Assembly: GCF_004353905.1 (NCBI RefSeq)
Contig: NZ_SMOD01000047.1
Span: 1 to 58,146 of the forward strand
Source: Paraburkholderia guartelaensis
GTDB taxonomy: Bacteria > Pseudomonadota > Gammaproteobacteria > Burkholderiales > Burkholderiaceae
Length of the DNA stretch: 58,146 bases
Direction of reading: 5' to 3'
The position numbers were made by a program, and so were the translations under genes. Shown in pieces: positions 1 to 8,352 of this stretch. How positions within the stretch are numbered: position 1 is the stretch's first letter; the number at the start of each line of letters is the position of its first letter. The notes beneath the pieces were generated by a model, which ran no database searches, was not told where the DNA came from, and saw nothing but the letters and a program-made list of their open reading frames with translations.

Positions 1-161
1 GGCACCGTGGGGGAATTTGCCTGCGCCGCCGCGAATTGCTCCTGGTACTTACGGATCGTCTTCCGGTCAACGCCCGTAATCCGGGCGATCTCCCGCTGAC
101 GTTTGCCCGCTGCGACGAGCGTGGCGATGGTTGTTTGCAGATGCGGCTTCAAGACATTCAC
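1..161 (-). CDS. istA: IS21-family transposase IstA, N-terminal fragment (runs off the window)
   Basis: Reading leftward from a GTG at 159-161 (or TTG at 150-152), the peptide contains a helix-turn-helix of the pattern KRQREIARITGVDRKTIRKY, which is the N-terminal DNA-binding part of IstA. IstA is the DDE transposase that works with the AAA+ helper IstB. Only about 53 codons are in the window. The catalytic domain and istB are beyond the left edge, so whether the element is intact is unknown. Confidence 0.72.
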   Translation of the reverse strand, partial: MNVLKPHLQTTIATLVAAGKRQREIARITGVDRKTIRKYQEQFAAAQANSPTV

Positions 162-291
162 TCCAACAACCCCTCTTCTTCATTCGAGGGGTGCAAGGTA
201 ACGTCCTGCCAGACCGCGCCAGCATCATGCTCCGCGTGTCTCTAGGTGGGGGATTTTGAGGTGCCCACAGGTGGGGGAATTTGCCCGCCCA
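1..291 (-). mobile_element. IS21-family insertion sequence, left end (partial)
   Basis: The terminal part of an IS21-like element lies at the window start, with its transposase reading leftward. Copies of the iteron gtgggggaattt, or a close variant, occur at 7-18, 246-257 and 271-282. Multiple terminal repeats of this kind are typical of IS21-family ends, where the transposase binds. The outer end is placed at 290-291 because read on the minus strand it begins TG, as expected, and permease homology starts immediately afterwards. The rest of the element lies outside the window. The exact junction and any target duplication cannot be fixed from one end. Confidence 0.7.
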
Positions 292-1461
292 TCGGGGTGC
301 TATGCGGAGTTCGCGTCGTCGGTGCCGGTGGCCGGTTCGATCTACACCTACAGCTACGCCACGATGGGCGAACTGGTCGCGTGGATGATCGGTTGGGACC
401 TGATGCTCGAATACGGTCTTGCGAGTTCCGCGGTGTCGGTGGGGTGGTCGGGCTACTTTCAGTCGCTCATCGGCGGGTTTGGCCTCCATCTGCCCGCAGC
501 GTTGTCGGCGGCGCCGGGCGCCATTCCCGGCGTCCAGACATGGTTCAACCTTCCCGCGTTCCTCGTCATGCTGGTGTTGACAGCACTGCTGTCGTTTGGC
601 GTGCGCGAATCGGCCCGGCTCAACAACGTGATGGTCGGGTTGAAGATCGGTGTCGTGTTGCTGTTCATTCTGGTCGGTGTCCGCCATGTTCAACCGGTGA
701 ACTGGCATCCGTTCACGCCCTTCGGTTATTCGGGCGTGTTCAGCGCAGCGGCACTCGTATTCTTCGCCTTCATCGGATTCGACGCGGTCACGTCCGCCGC
801 CGAGGAAGTGAAGCGGCCGGCACGCGACCTGCCAATCGGCATCATCGGTTCGCTGGCCGTTTGCGCGGTGTTGTACGTTGTGGTGTCGGCGATTCTGACC
901 GGCATCGTTCCTTACCAGAAATTCCTCGGCGTCGACCACCCGGTATCGCTTGCCCTTCAATACGCAGGCGAGAACTGGGTTGCGGGCTTTGTCGATCTCG
1001 GCGCGATTCTCGGCATGACCACTGTCATTCTCGTGATGACCTATGGTCAAACGCGCATCGTCTTCGCGATGTCGCGCGACGGCCTGTTGCCGAAGAAACT
1101 GTCGAACGTTCATGCCAGTTTCGGCACGCCGTTTATCGCGACCTGGATCGTCGGCATCCTGTTTGGTCTGGTCGCGGCCGTGGTGCCGCTCAATGTGCTG
1201 ACCGAACTCATCAACATCGGAACGCTGGCGGCGTTCAGCCTGATTTCCGTCGCCGTTATCGTCCTGCGAAAAACGCGCCCCGATCTGCCGCGCGCCTTCC
1301 GCTGCCCAGCCGTGCCGATAGTGCCTCTGCTCGCGATCGCATTCTGCGTGACGCTGACCGTGTTCCTTCAAGCCACGACCTGGATCGCGTTTCTCGTCTG
1401 GCTCGCAATTGGGCTCGTCGTGTATTTCACGTACGCGCGCCAGCGCTCGCTCCTCAACTGA
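292..1461 (+). pseudogene. APC-family amino-acid permease, 5'-truncated by the IS21-like element
   Basis: The 389 in-frame codons match the cationic amino-acid transporter/YfnA-like branch of the APC superfamily. The conserved CYAEF...PVAGS segment, which normally lies near residue 90, is at the very start, followed by about ten hydrophobic spans to the C-terminus. About 90 residues carrying the first two transmembrane helices are therefore missing. The break coincides with the IS end. A TTG at 256 inside the IS could give a hybrid product but would lack TM1-TM2, so the transporter is probably dead. The original partner was likely the aminotransferase 60 bp downstream. Confidence 0.75.
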
Positions 1462-1522
1462 CTTCGGGACATGGCCGAGGGTCTCGGCCCGGTCCGCTTT
1501 TTGACTGAATGACTGAACGCCT

Positions 1523-2773
1523 ATGAGTTACGACTTTGATCGTTTGATTTCCCGCCGCGGCACCAACGCTCTTGCGGAGGACGGGTTCGAAAACTATTTG
1601 TTCGGCGTCGATGCGCCCGTGCCCGCGCTCGAGGTGCCGAGGGAAGAATTGATCTCGATGTGGGTGGCGGACATGCAGTTCGCCGCACCGGATGCGGCAA
1701 TCGATGCGATCGCCGAGCGCCTGAAGCACCCGGTCTTCGGCTACACGATGAACTTCGACGATCAGCTCTATCAGGTTTTCCATGCCTGGTGTGTCGAGCG
1801 CTACGACTGGCGTTTCGCCCGAGAGGACATGCTGGTCGCGCTGGGCGTGATACCCGCGCTCTTCGGGCTCGTCGAATATATTTGCCAGCCCGGCGACAAG
1901 GTGCTCAGCCTGACGCCGGCCTACGGGTACTTCAAGCACGCGACGGTGCAGCGCGATCGCGAATTCATAACGTCGCGCCTGCTCGCGTCCGAGGATGGGC
2001 GCTACACAGTCGACTTCGCCGACTTCGAAGCAAAAGTCAGCGATCCGGCCGTGAAGCTCTTTTTCCTTTGCCATCCGCACAACCCGACCGGCCAGGTCTG
2101 GACGGACGACGAACTGCGCGGCATGGGCGAGCTCTGTATCGCCAACGGCGTCAAGATCGTTTCCGACGAGATTCATTGCGATCTGCTCAGAACCGGAAGC
2201 CGGCACACGCCGTTGGCCAGGTTGTTCCCGGGCAGCAAGGACGTCATCACCTGCATGGCCGTCAGCAAGACTTTCAATCTGGCGGGGATGATGATCGCGA
2301 CCGTGATCATCCCCGACCCCGTATTGCGTGCGGAATGGAAACGGCGCCACTACCCGTTCGTGAACCCGCTCAGTCTAGCTGCCGCCACTGGCGCGTATCG
2401 GAACGGCGCGCGGTGGCTGGACGCGTTGCGCTCGTATCTGGACGACAACTTCGCGTGGACCCAACAGTTTCTGAACGAACACTTGCCGAAGGCGAGGTTC
2501 CGCATTCCCGATGCCACCTATCTCGCTTGGGTCGACCTGCGGGCCTATTTCGACGAGTCGGTCAACCTGACACGGTTCTTTCTGGAAAAGGCCGGCGTCA
2601 TCCTCGAAGGCGGCGAGATGTTCGTCGAAAACGGCGATTGCCGGCTCCGGCTCAATCTCGCATGCCCGCGAGCGCAGGTGCAGCGGTCGCTGGAAAAGAT
2701 ACGCGATGCGATCGTTGGCTTTCACGAATGCCGAAACATCAGTAGTAGTCACCCCTCCCATCAACTCTCGTAA
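1523..2773 (+). CDS. MalY/PatB-family PLP aminotransferase (probable cystathionine beta-lyase / C-S lyase)
   Basis: A fold-type I PLP enzyme of 416 residues, the usual size for MalY/PatB proteins, which cleave C-S bonds of cystathionine or cysteine conjugates to give pyruvate, ammonia and a thiol. The family N-terminus (YDFD...RRGTN) and the WVADMQF segment at 47-53 are present. PHNPTG lies at 185-190, with N187 expected to contact PLP. The SDE pair is at 214-216, and the Schiff-base lysine is K249 in SKTFN. It follows the truncated permease by 61 bp and precedes the AhpD-like gene by 12 bp, suggesting one operon for a sulfur amino acid or conjugate. The substrate is unknown. Confidence 0.88.
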   Translation: MSYDFDRLISRRGTNALAEDGFENYLFGVDAPVPALEVPREELISMWVADMQFAAPDAAIDAIAERLKHPVFGYTMNFDDQLYQVFHAWCVERYDWRFAREDMLVALGVIPALFGLVEYICQPGDKVLSLTPAYGYFKHATVQRDREFITSRLLASEDGRYTVDFADFEAKVSDPAVKLFFLCHPHNPTGQVWTDDELRGMGELCIANGVKIVSDEIHCDLLRTGSRHTPLARLFPGSKDVITCMAVSKTFNLAGMMIATVIIPDPVLRAEWKRRHYPFVNPLSLAAATGAYRNGARWLDALRSYLDDNFAWTQQFLNEHLPKARFRIPDATYLAWVDLRAYFDESVNLTRFFLEKAGVILEGGEMFVENGDCRLRLNLACPRAQVQRSLEKIRDAIVGFHECRNISSSHPSHQLS

Positions 2774-2785
2774 CAAAGGAAATCC

Positions 2786-3118
2786 ATGAACGACTGGAAC
2801 GAGTATCGCGAGCAACTCACGCTTCGACTGCGCGAATTCTCCAAACTTGCCCCGGAAACCATGAAAGGCATCGCGTCACTCGGTCAAGCAGGGGAGAAGA
2901 CGAATCATCTCGACGCGAAGACCCGCGAGCTGATCTCTCTTGCCGTCGCCGTGACCACGCGCTGTGATGGATGCATTGCGTTCCACGCGAGTGAGGCGAA
3001 GAAGGCGGGCGCGGCAGTGGAAGAACTTTCGGAAGCGCTTGGCGTTGCCATCAACCTGAATGCCGGTGCTGCGCTGGTCTATTCTGCGCGCACGTTGGAC
3101 GCCTTCAGTAAAGCCTGA
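2786..3118 (+). CDS. Carboxymuconolactone decarboxylase / AhpD-like protein
   Basis: A protein of 110 residues with the AhpD-type active site C60-x-x-C63 followed by H67 (CDGCIAFH). This marks the alkylhydroperoxidase-like branch of the family rather than the gamma-carboxymuconolactone decarboxylase branch. Such small all-helical proteins act as thiol-based peroxidase or reductase partners. It starts 12 bp after the C-S lyase gene with AAAGGAA upstream, so the two are probably co-transcribed. A role in handling thiol or peroxide stress produced by the lyase is an inference. Confidence 0.85.
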   Translation: MNDWNEYREQLTLRLREFSKLAPETMKGIASLGQAGEKTNHLDAKTRELISLAVAVTTRCDGCIAFHASEAKKAGAAVEELSEALGVAINLNAGAALVYSARTLDAFSKA

Positions 3119-3596
3119 TTAGTAACGGAAAATTACCTGCGGCAATCCTGGTTGCAGGCGGTGGGACGTGCATTGCCGCGAAGGTAGGAGAATGGCGCCG
3201 GGCGCGAGTCGTGCGGCCTTCATTATCCCCATCGGTCACGCAAATCACTGTACGTTTTTACAGTGTCTTGCCGCATGTTCCCGGCCGTGCCGCTAACTTC
3301 CTTCAGCAAAAAAAGACGTAGTGTCGTGCCAGGTATCGCGCGGAGCCTGTTGGTATTCTTAGGTCAATTCTTGGACGCACCCGATTTCGGATAACAAGTA
3401 AGAACGCGCTGGATTGAAGTGGAGCAGCGAAAAAACGTGATGAAGCGTCCTTGTCGATAGTCAGACAACTTACCGGCTTCGAAATAGACAGTAATGTTTT
3501 TCAGTGCCCAGCGCAAACTAATTCGACACCAAATGTTGTATTCGTCGTCCGATGTGGCATAGTGCGAAAAACTAACTTGTTAAAGGAATACCACGA
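3119..3596 (+). other. 478-bp intergenic region, AT-richer than its surroundings
   Basis: No convincing gene was found. It holds a LexA-like palindrome (separate entry). A 34-codon minus-strand reading frame near 3125-3230 lacks any recognisable feature. The last part carries AAAGGAA about 10 bp before the H-NS-like start and is presumably its promoter and leader. Confidence 0.5.
3246..3265. promoter_or_regulatory. LexA-box-like palindrome
   Basis: CACTGT at 3246-3251 and ACAGTG at 3260-3265 give the CTGT-N8-ACAG arrangement of gamma- and betaproteobacterial LexA sites, with a T-rich but imperfect centre. It lies 128 bp after the AhpD-like stop and 331 bp before the H-NS-like start. No obvious SOS gene starts beside it. 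It could also be the operator of another palindrome-binding regulator, or chance. Confidence 0.4.
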
Positions 3597-4379
3597 ATGG
3601 CTACGCTCCAATCGATTCAGGCACGAATCGCAAAGCTGCAGGCTCAAGCAGAATCGCTGGCGTCAACGAAATCGTCGGCGGTGCTCGAGAAGATTCGCGG
3701 TCTGATGGACAAGCATGCAGTGACGATCGCCGACATTGAGGCTTTCGTCGGCAAGCGGCGCGGCCGCAAACCGGGAACGACCGTTGCGGCGAAGCAGGGC
3801 GCGTCGGCTGCGAAATATCTCGATCCCAAAACGGGCGCGACCTGGACCGGCCATGGTCGTGCACCGGCGTGGATTGCAAATGCCAAGGACCGAAGCAAGT
3901 TCCTGATTGCAGGTGCGGCGCCGAAATCGGCTGCTGCCGTGAAGGCGCCTAAGGCAGGTAACTATGTGCGCGGACCGCAGCCGCCGAAGTATCGCGACCC
4001 GAAGACCGGCGCGACCTGGTCCGGTCGCGGCACCGCACCGGCGTGGCTCGCCGGCGCGAAGGACCGGTCGAAGTTCCTGATTGAAAAGGCCGAGCCTGCA
4101 GCGAAGACGGCCAAGGCGCCGGCAGCGAAGAAGGCCGCTGCCAAAAAGAACACGGCTAAAAAGAACGCTGCAACGGGTAAGGCTGCTGTCAAGAAGGTAT
4201 CTGCGAAGTCGACTGCGTCGCCGGCGCGCAAAGCTGCATCGAAGAACGGCGCGGCGGCAAAATCGCCTGTCGTTCGAAAAGCCCGTGCGCCGAAGCTGGT
4301 CGTGAAATCGACGGCGCCTGTCGAAGTTGCCGCGCCTGCGGCAGCCACGGAAGTTGCGAGCACGGCCGCTGCAGCCTAA
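3597..4379 (+). CDS. H-NS/BpH3-family nucleoid protein with two DNA-binding modules and an H1-like tail
   Basis: A protein of 260 residues, against about 100-190 for usual Burkholderia H-NS-like proteins. Residues 1-50 form the short coiled oligomerisation helix. A first H-NS C-terminal module spans about 73-104 with DPKTGATW and GHGRAPAW. A second near-identical module spans about 131-162 with DPKTGATW and GRGTAPAW, where the core arginine of GRAP is replaced by threonine. From about 165 to the end the protein is almost only Ala, Lys, Pro and Thr, like histone H1/AlgP tails. It should bind AT-rich DNA and act as a silencer or architectural protein. RBS AAAGGAA supports the start. Confidence 0.88.
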   Translation: MATLQSIQARIAKLQAQAESLASTKSSAVLEKIRGLMDKHAVTIADIEAFVGKRRGRKPGTTVAAKQGASAAKYLDPKTGATWTGHGRAPAWIANAKDRSKFLIAGAAPKSAAAVKAPKAGNYVRGPQPPKYRDPKTGATWSGRGTAPAWLAGAKDRSKFLIEKAEPAAKTAKAPAAKKAAAKKNTAKKNAATGKAAVKKVSAKSTASPARKAASKNGAAAKSPVVRKARAPKLVVKSTAPVEVAAPAAATEVASTAAAA

Positions 4380-4388
4380 GTGACGCAC

Positions 4389-4420
4389 ACCGGGCTCCGG
4401 AAGCTTGCTTCCAGCCCGGT
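4389..4420 (+). terminator. Stem-loop after the H-NS-like gene
   Basis: ACCGGGCT (4389-4396) pairs with AGCCCGGT (4413-4420), and an inner GGAAGC/GCTTCC stem extends it, 10 bp after the stop codon. No long U-tract follows, so termination strength is uncertain. Confidence 0.55.
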
Positions 4421-4450
4421 TCAGCGCTTGTTACTCGTGGCGGGGACCGC

Positions 4451-5077
4451 TTGAACACTAAGACGGTTGCTGGCATTGACGTAGGCGGTGACAAGAAGGG
4501 CTGCCATCTAGTCATTCTGGAAGGCAGTCGAGCTTTTCGGCCAGTCGATACGAAAACCCCGCAGGAGATGCTGCAAGCGTGCCTTGAGTACGGCGTCCAG
4601 GCCGTCGGGATCGACGCTCCTTGCCAATGGGGTGTCGAAGGCGAAGGGCGGCGTGCGGAAAGGGAACTTGCGCGTCAACGCATCTTTTCCTTCGCCACAC
4701 CAACTCGAAAGCGGGCGGATGAAAATCCGGGTCACTTCTACCGGTGGATGTTCAACGGAGAAGCCATTTACCAGGCCTTTTCGTCTGCCTTCCCGCTGCT
4801 GACAGCTCGCGATTTCCAGGGTGGGCGTGTTAGCTTCGAAACGTTTCCCCATGCTGTGACCTGTGCTCTGCGGGGCCAGGAGGGAACGTCTGCGAAAGAG
4901 AAACGCCGCCAACGACCCGAAGTACTGGAAAACGCGAAGATCGACATCTCAGGCTTGAAATCGATTGACGACTTCGATGCCGCGCTGTGTGCGCTGAGCG
5001 CGAGATATCTGGTTGAAGGGCGCACCTACGCATACGGCAACGTGGAAGGCGGCTACATTCATGTGCCGATTCCGTAG
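4451..5077 (+). CDS. DUF429 family protein (predicted RNase H-fold nuclease)
   Basis: A 208-residue protein with the DUF429 landmarks: the GIDVGGDKKG strand-loop near residues 9-18, AVGIDAPCQWG near 52-62, and the C-terminal DAALCALSARYL helix. The family is predicted from fold comparisons to be RNase H-like, but no function is established. The start is TTG at 4451, and no in-frame ATG would preserve the first beta strand. It lies about 70 bp after the H-NS-like stop and 83 bp before the cyclotransferase-like gene. No functional link is evident. Confidence 0.72.
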   Translation: MNTKTVAGIDVGGDKKGCHLVILEGSRAFRPVDTKTPQEMLQACLEYGVQAVGIDAPCQWGVEGEGRRAERELARQRIFSFATPTRKRADENPGHFYRWMFNGEAIYQAFSSAFPLLTARDFQGGRVSFETFPHAVTCALRGQEGTSAKEKRRQRPEVLENAKIDISGLKSIDDFDAALCALSARYLVEGRTYAYGNVEGGYIHVPIP

Positions 5078-5160
5078 TAGCACTTCCAGATGTTATTGTG
5101 ATTCGGAGCGGGTCGCGCGTATCTTGTTGCGCCGCAGTTGTCACGAGGGCAATAACAGCT

Positions 5161-5676
5161 ATGGACTCGAGCAACGAATTTTCCTATTTCGCGTACGGCT
5201 CCAACATGTCGGTACGACGCCTCGTCGCGAGGCTGCCGTCCGCGAAGGTTGTCACCACGGGGTTCGTGACTGGCTACAAACTCGCGTTCGACAAACTGAG
5301 CAAAAAGGACGGCTCGGGCAAGTGCGATTGTGAGCACACGGGAAACACCGGTGACAGAGTCTACGGCGTCATTTTCTCGGTGGTGCATCGCGAACGGGAG
5401 GCGCTCAACACGTTCGAAGGAGCAGGTAAGGGGTACGAGCCTTTGAGTCTCCGGGTTGAGACCGTCAATGGCGGAATGTATGCACTGACCTACGTCGCTA
5501 CAAAAAAACAGCCTGGTCTTCAGCCATACCACTGGTACAAGCAGCATGTATTGGTGGGCGCGAAGGAGGCGCACTTGCCTGAAGATTACGTGCGTGCCAT
5601 CGAAGCGGTCGTCTCCATCGACGATCCGGATTCGATGCGAACCGCGATGGAGCTTCGGGCTTACTCGGCGATGTGA
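5161..5676 (+). CDS. Gamma-glutamylcyclotransferase-fold protein
   Basis: A protein of 171 residues with the signature YGSN loop at 12-15 (AYGSNMS) and the acidic catalytic position E86 in NTFEGAGKGYEP, matching the GGCT/AIG2-like fold. Members release 5-oxoproline from gamma-glutamyl peptides or amines, or act on related gamma-glutamylamines. An upstream ATG at 5098 would add a cysteine-rich stretch unlike the family, so ATG 5161 was chosen. The substrate is not predictable. The gene is convergent with the TetR gene that follows. Confidence 0.8.
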   Translation: MDSSNEFSYFAYGSNMSVRRLVARLPSAKVVTTGFVTGYKLAFDKLSKKDGSGKCDCEHTGNTGDRVYGVIFSVVHREREALNTFEGAGKGYEPLSLRVETVNGGMYALTYVATKKQPGLQPYHWYKQHVLVGAKEAHLPEDYVRAIEAVVSIDDPDSMRTAMELRAYSAM

Positions 5677-5737
5677 TTAACCGGATCGATTCGGTTGAAT
5701 TCGTTTCTGGGCCGCCGTTTCGCATCGAGAGTTGGGG

Positions 5738-6439
5738 CTATCTTCGCGCAGCGGCCTTTTTACGCTGACGCTCCGGTTCCGCCGGCGCGTTTGCGGGCAT
5801 GGAGCAGGCTCGCACGATGGATTCGATGAGCGCCTCTAGCTCCTCGTGCTTTTCTCTGGACGACACGTCGAAGAGTTCAAACACCCCAAAACCACGAAGA
5901 GTAGCGAACACCGACGCAGTAAATCCCTTTGGATACGGATGATGCGCGTGGAGTTCGGGGAACGTCTCCATGAATCTCGAGAAGAACTGCTCGTCTTCAA
6001 AAGCGCGCTTTGCATCGATGCGGCTGAAGATCGATGGCGTTGCCTTGCAGCCGAAGAACAGGCTCCACGCCGTCAGGTAACTCTGCGCGCCGAATATTTC
6101 CTTCCATGCGTGATGCACGAAGCGTTCGGCGCGTTCGCGCAGCGGAAGCGCCGGATCCGGCCACACGCCGCCCTGGTCACCCAGAGGCGCCATGGCTTCG
6201 TCGACCAGGCGTTCAATCAGCGCATCGCGACTTTCGAAGTGGTGCTGCAGGGCACCGAGCGAAACATTGGCGCCGCGCGCAATGGCCTGCAGGGTCGCGC
6301 TCTTGAAACCTTCTTCGCGCAAAAGGCGTTGCGCAGATTCGATGATCTTGCGCTGGGTGGTCTCGATGCGCTCGCTTTGCGGAGTCCGTGCGCGCGTACG
6401 CGGGCTGGTGGTTGCCATGGATGTCACGTCGGTCGTCAT
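5738..6439 (-). CDS. TetR-family transcriptional regulator
   Basis: A protein of 233 residues from the ATG at 6439. MATTSP at 6418 is an alternative start, and a longer frame back to 6508 would run through the operator region and is unlikely. The helix-turn-helix (AIARGANVSLGALQHHFESRDALI) sits near the N-terminus, with a variable ligand domain after it and a basic tail. It is divergent from the flavin amine oxidase gene. Repeats in the 165-bp gap make it the likely local repressor of the 6605-9753 operon. Confidence 0.85.
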   Translation of the reverse strand: MTTDVTSMATTSPRTRARTPQSERIETTQRKIIESAQRLLREEGFKSATLQAIARGANVSLGALQHHFESRDALIERLVDEAMAPLGDQGGVWPDPALPLRERAERFVHHAWKEIFGAQSYLTAWSLFFGCKATPSIFSRIDAKRAFEDEQFFSRFMETFPELHAHHPYPKGFTASVFATLRGFGVFELFDVSSREKHEELEALIESIVRACSMPANAPAEPERQRKKAAARR

Positions 6440-6446
6440 ATGTAAA

Positions 6447-6542
6447 ACAATAATAAATACTTCTTGTTCGATGGGGAACCGTCGGTTGCGTTCCAGCCCG
6501 AATTTCATCCAGGTACAAACACTAACAATAATAAATTATTGT
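6447..6542. promoter_or_regulatory. Candidate TetR operators in the divergent intergenic region
   Basis: The 12-mer ACAATAATAAAT occurs twice in direct orientation, at 6447-6458 (8 bp from the TetR start) and 6525-6536. The second copy is part of a dyad, ACAATAAT (6525-6532) and ATTATTGT (6535-6542), separated by two bases. These AT-rich repeats stand out in GC-rich DNA and would let one protein control both divergent promoters. The binding protein is inferred from position. Confidence 0.6.
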
Positions 6543-6604
6543 TGTTATATAGTTCGGGTGTCCGCCGCAGCTTCGCGGCGCTTCTCAAGTCACACGGATT
6601 TGAC

Positions 6605-7933
6605 ATGCCGCGCTTCATCGACCGCCTGCCCAACGATGACCACACAAACGGCTGGAGCACGTTGCTCCCGCCGCGCACTCCACGACTGCCGCTCGCGGGT
6701 GAGCACGACTTCGACTGGGTGGTAATCGGCGGCGGCTACGCCGGTCTCGCGGCCGCACGCCGGCTGGCCGAGCTTCGGCCCGACGATTCGATAGCCGTGG
6801 TCGAGGGCGGCGAGGTTGGCGAAAACGCCTCGGGGCGCAACTCCGGGTTCGCCATCGACTTGCCGCATGCGCCTTCGACTTCGCCTGCGATGGTCGAACA
6901 GGGCCGCCGCGCCATCCGGGTGGGGCGTTTCGCGATCGCGGAACTGGAGCGGCTTATCGTTCAGCACCGGATCGCCTGCGACTGGCAACGCAGCGGGCGC
7001 TACCATGCAGCCGTGAGCCCGGGCGTTGCCGAAAAAGTGCTCGAGACCTATGCCGAGAATCTGTGCGCCTGGGGCGAAGCGTTCGAACCGCTTTCGCGCA
7101 GCGCATTGGGTGACCGGCTCGGCACGCGCTACTACCACAGCGCCATTTACACACCGGGAACCTGCCTCATGAATCCCGCGGCGCTCGTACGCGGCCTCGC
7201 AGACAACCTGCCAGCGCAAGTCGAGCTGTTCGAGAATTCGCCCGTCGTGGAGGTCGAGTTTGACGGTCCTCAGCGCTACGTTCGCACGAAGGGTGGCCGG
7301 ATTCGCTACGGCAAGCTCATTCTGGCAGTGAACGCCTTTTCACAGTCGTTTGGCGTTTTCCGCGACCGGCAGGTGCCGGTTCTCCTCTTTGCGAGCCTCA
7401 CGAAACCGCTCACACCTGACCAGCAGGTGAAGCTCGGCACGGACGCCAGTTGGGGAATCACGCCCGCGCATGGCGTGGCGGGTTCGACGCTGAGGCTCAC
7501 CGCCGACAAGCGCCTGTTGATCCGTGAAGGCTTCGAATATTCCCCGACGCTGAGCACGAACGAGGCGCGGCGCGAGGCCGCGCGGGCCACGCATCGCAAG
7601 CTGCTCACTCGGCGCTTCGGCCATCTTGGCGGCAAGCTCGAAATCGAACACTTCTGGATGGGATGGCTTGCCGTCTCGCGCAACCATGCACCCGCTTTTG
7701 GCCAGGTCAGCGAGAACGTCTTCGCTGCGGCCTGCTGCAACGGCGCTGGCATCGTGCGCCACACCGCGGCAGGGATGCTGATCACGGAGCTTGCGCTCGG
7801 CCGACGCGGCGAACTCGCTGACGACTTTCTGGCCCAAGGCACGGCGAGCTATATCCCGCCGCGGCCGCTGCGCGACATCGGCGTGCATTTCGCGCTGATG
7901 CGCGAGCGCGCATCCGGCAGACTCGAACGGTAG
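6605..7933 (+). CDS. FAD-dependent amine/amino-acid oxidoreductase (DAO family, PuuB-like)
   Basis: A protein of 442 residues with the Rossmann FAD motif GGGYAG (about 42-47), an acidic residue ending the second strand (VVEGGE), and the family segment ASGRNSGF. The C-terminal CCNGAGIVRHTAAG contacts the flavin in DAO-fold enzymes. The closest recognisable type is gamma-glutamylputrescine oxidoreductase, which oxidises a primary or secondary amine to an aldehyde with release of ammonia and peroxide. An in-frame start at 6464 is rejected because it reads through the operator repeats. It heads an operon with a cupin and a permease. Confidence 0.82.
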   Translation: MPRFIDRLPNDDHTNGWSTLLPPRTPRLPLAGEHDFDWVVIGGGYAGLAAARRLAELRPDDSIAVVEGGEVGENASGRNSGFAIDLPHAPSTSPAMVEQGRRAIRVGRFAIAELERLIVQHRIACDWQRSGRYHAAVSPGVAEKVLETYAENLCAWGEAFEPLSRSALGDRLGTRYYHSAIYTPGTCLMNPAALVRGLADNLPAQVELFENSPVVEVEFDGPQRYVRTKGGRIRYGKLILAVNAFSQSFGVFRDRQVPVLLFASLTKPLTPDQQVKLGTDASWGITPAHGVAGSTLRLTADKRLLIREGFEYSPTLSTNEARREAARATHRKLLTRRFGHLGGKLEIEHFWMGWLAVSRNHAPAFGQVSENVFAAACCNGAGIVRHTAAGMLITELALGRRGELADDFLAQGTASYIPPRPLRDIGVHFALMRERASGRLER

Positions 7934-8005
7934 CGCGAGCGCCGCTACCGTCGCTGCTTCCTCATTACGCAACACTCATATCGACAGAGACAAGGAGACG
8001 AGGCT

Positions 8006-8335
8006 ATGCAATCAGTACGACTGATCAAGGGCGAAGCGATCCGCAACGAAAATCGCGGTGGCGTCGCCGATGGCGTGGCCGAGATCGCGTGGGCGATTTC
8101 GGACAAGGAGGGTGCGAAGCTGCCCTGCGGTTTCGGCCGTTGGCACGAAGCGCTGTGCGAACCGAAGACCCTGACCTACGATGAAGTCATTCTCGTGCTG
8201 GAAGGTGTCTTCGGCGTCGAGGCGAGCGACGGCGCGCGAGTTGAAGGTCGTCCCGGCGACGTGATTGAGCTTTGCAAGGGGGCCACGGTCAAATACTTCG
8301 GCACGCACGCAAAGCTGTTCTTCGTGACCAACTGA
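8006..8335 (+). CDS. Small cupin protein (EutQ-like)
   Basis: A single cupin barrel of 109 residues. The two motif regions are recognisable as DEVILVLEG and GRPGDVIELCKGA, matching the EutQ-type C-terminal cupin. The protein is too short to include other EutQ domains. AAGGAGA upstream gives a strong ribosome site. Placed between the amine oxidase and the permease, it probably serves amine catabolism by binding or modifying a small substrate. Its chemistry cannot be told from the sequence. Confidence 0.75.
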   Translation: MQSVRLIKGEAIRNENRGGVADGVAEIAWAISDKEGAKLPCGFGRWHEALCEPKTLTYDEVILVLEGVFGVEASDGARVEGRPGDVIELCKGATVKYFGTHAKLFFVTN

Positions 8336-8352
8336 GACGTCGGGAGAACGCC

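Noticed and set aside
67..1371. Long minus-strand frame across the IS end and truncated permease
   Set aside because: Composition is Arg/His/Asp-rich without motifs, and the opposite strand has clear permease helices.
3451..3705. Plus-strand frame overlapping the H-NS-like start as a separate small gene
   Set aside because: No ribosome site or motif, and it overlaps a well-supported gene by over 100 bp.
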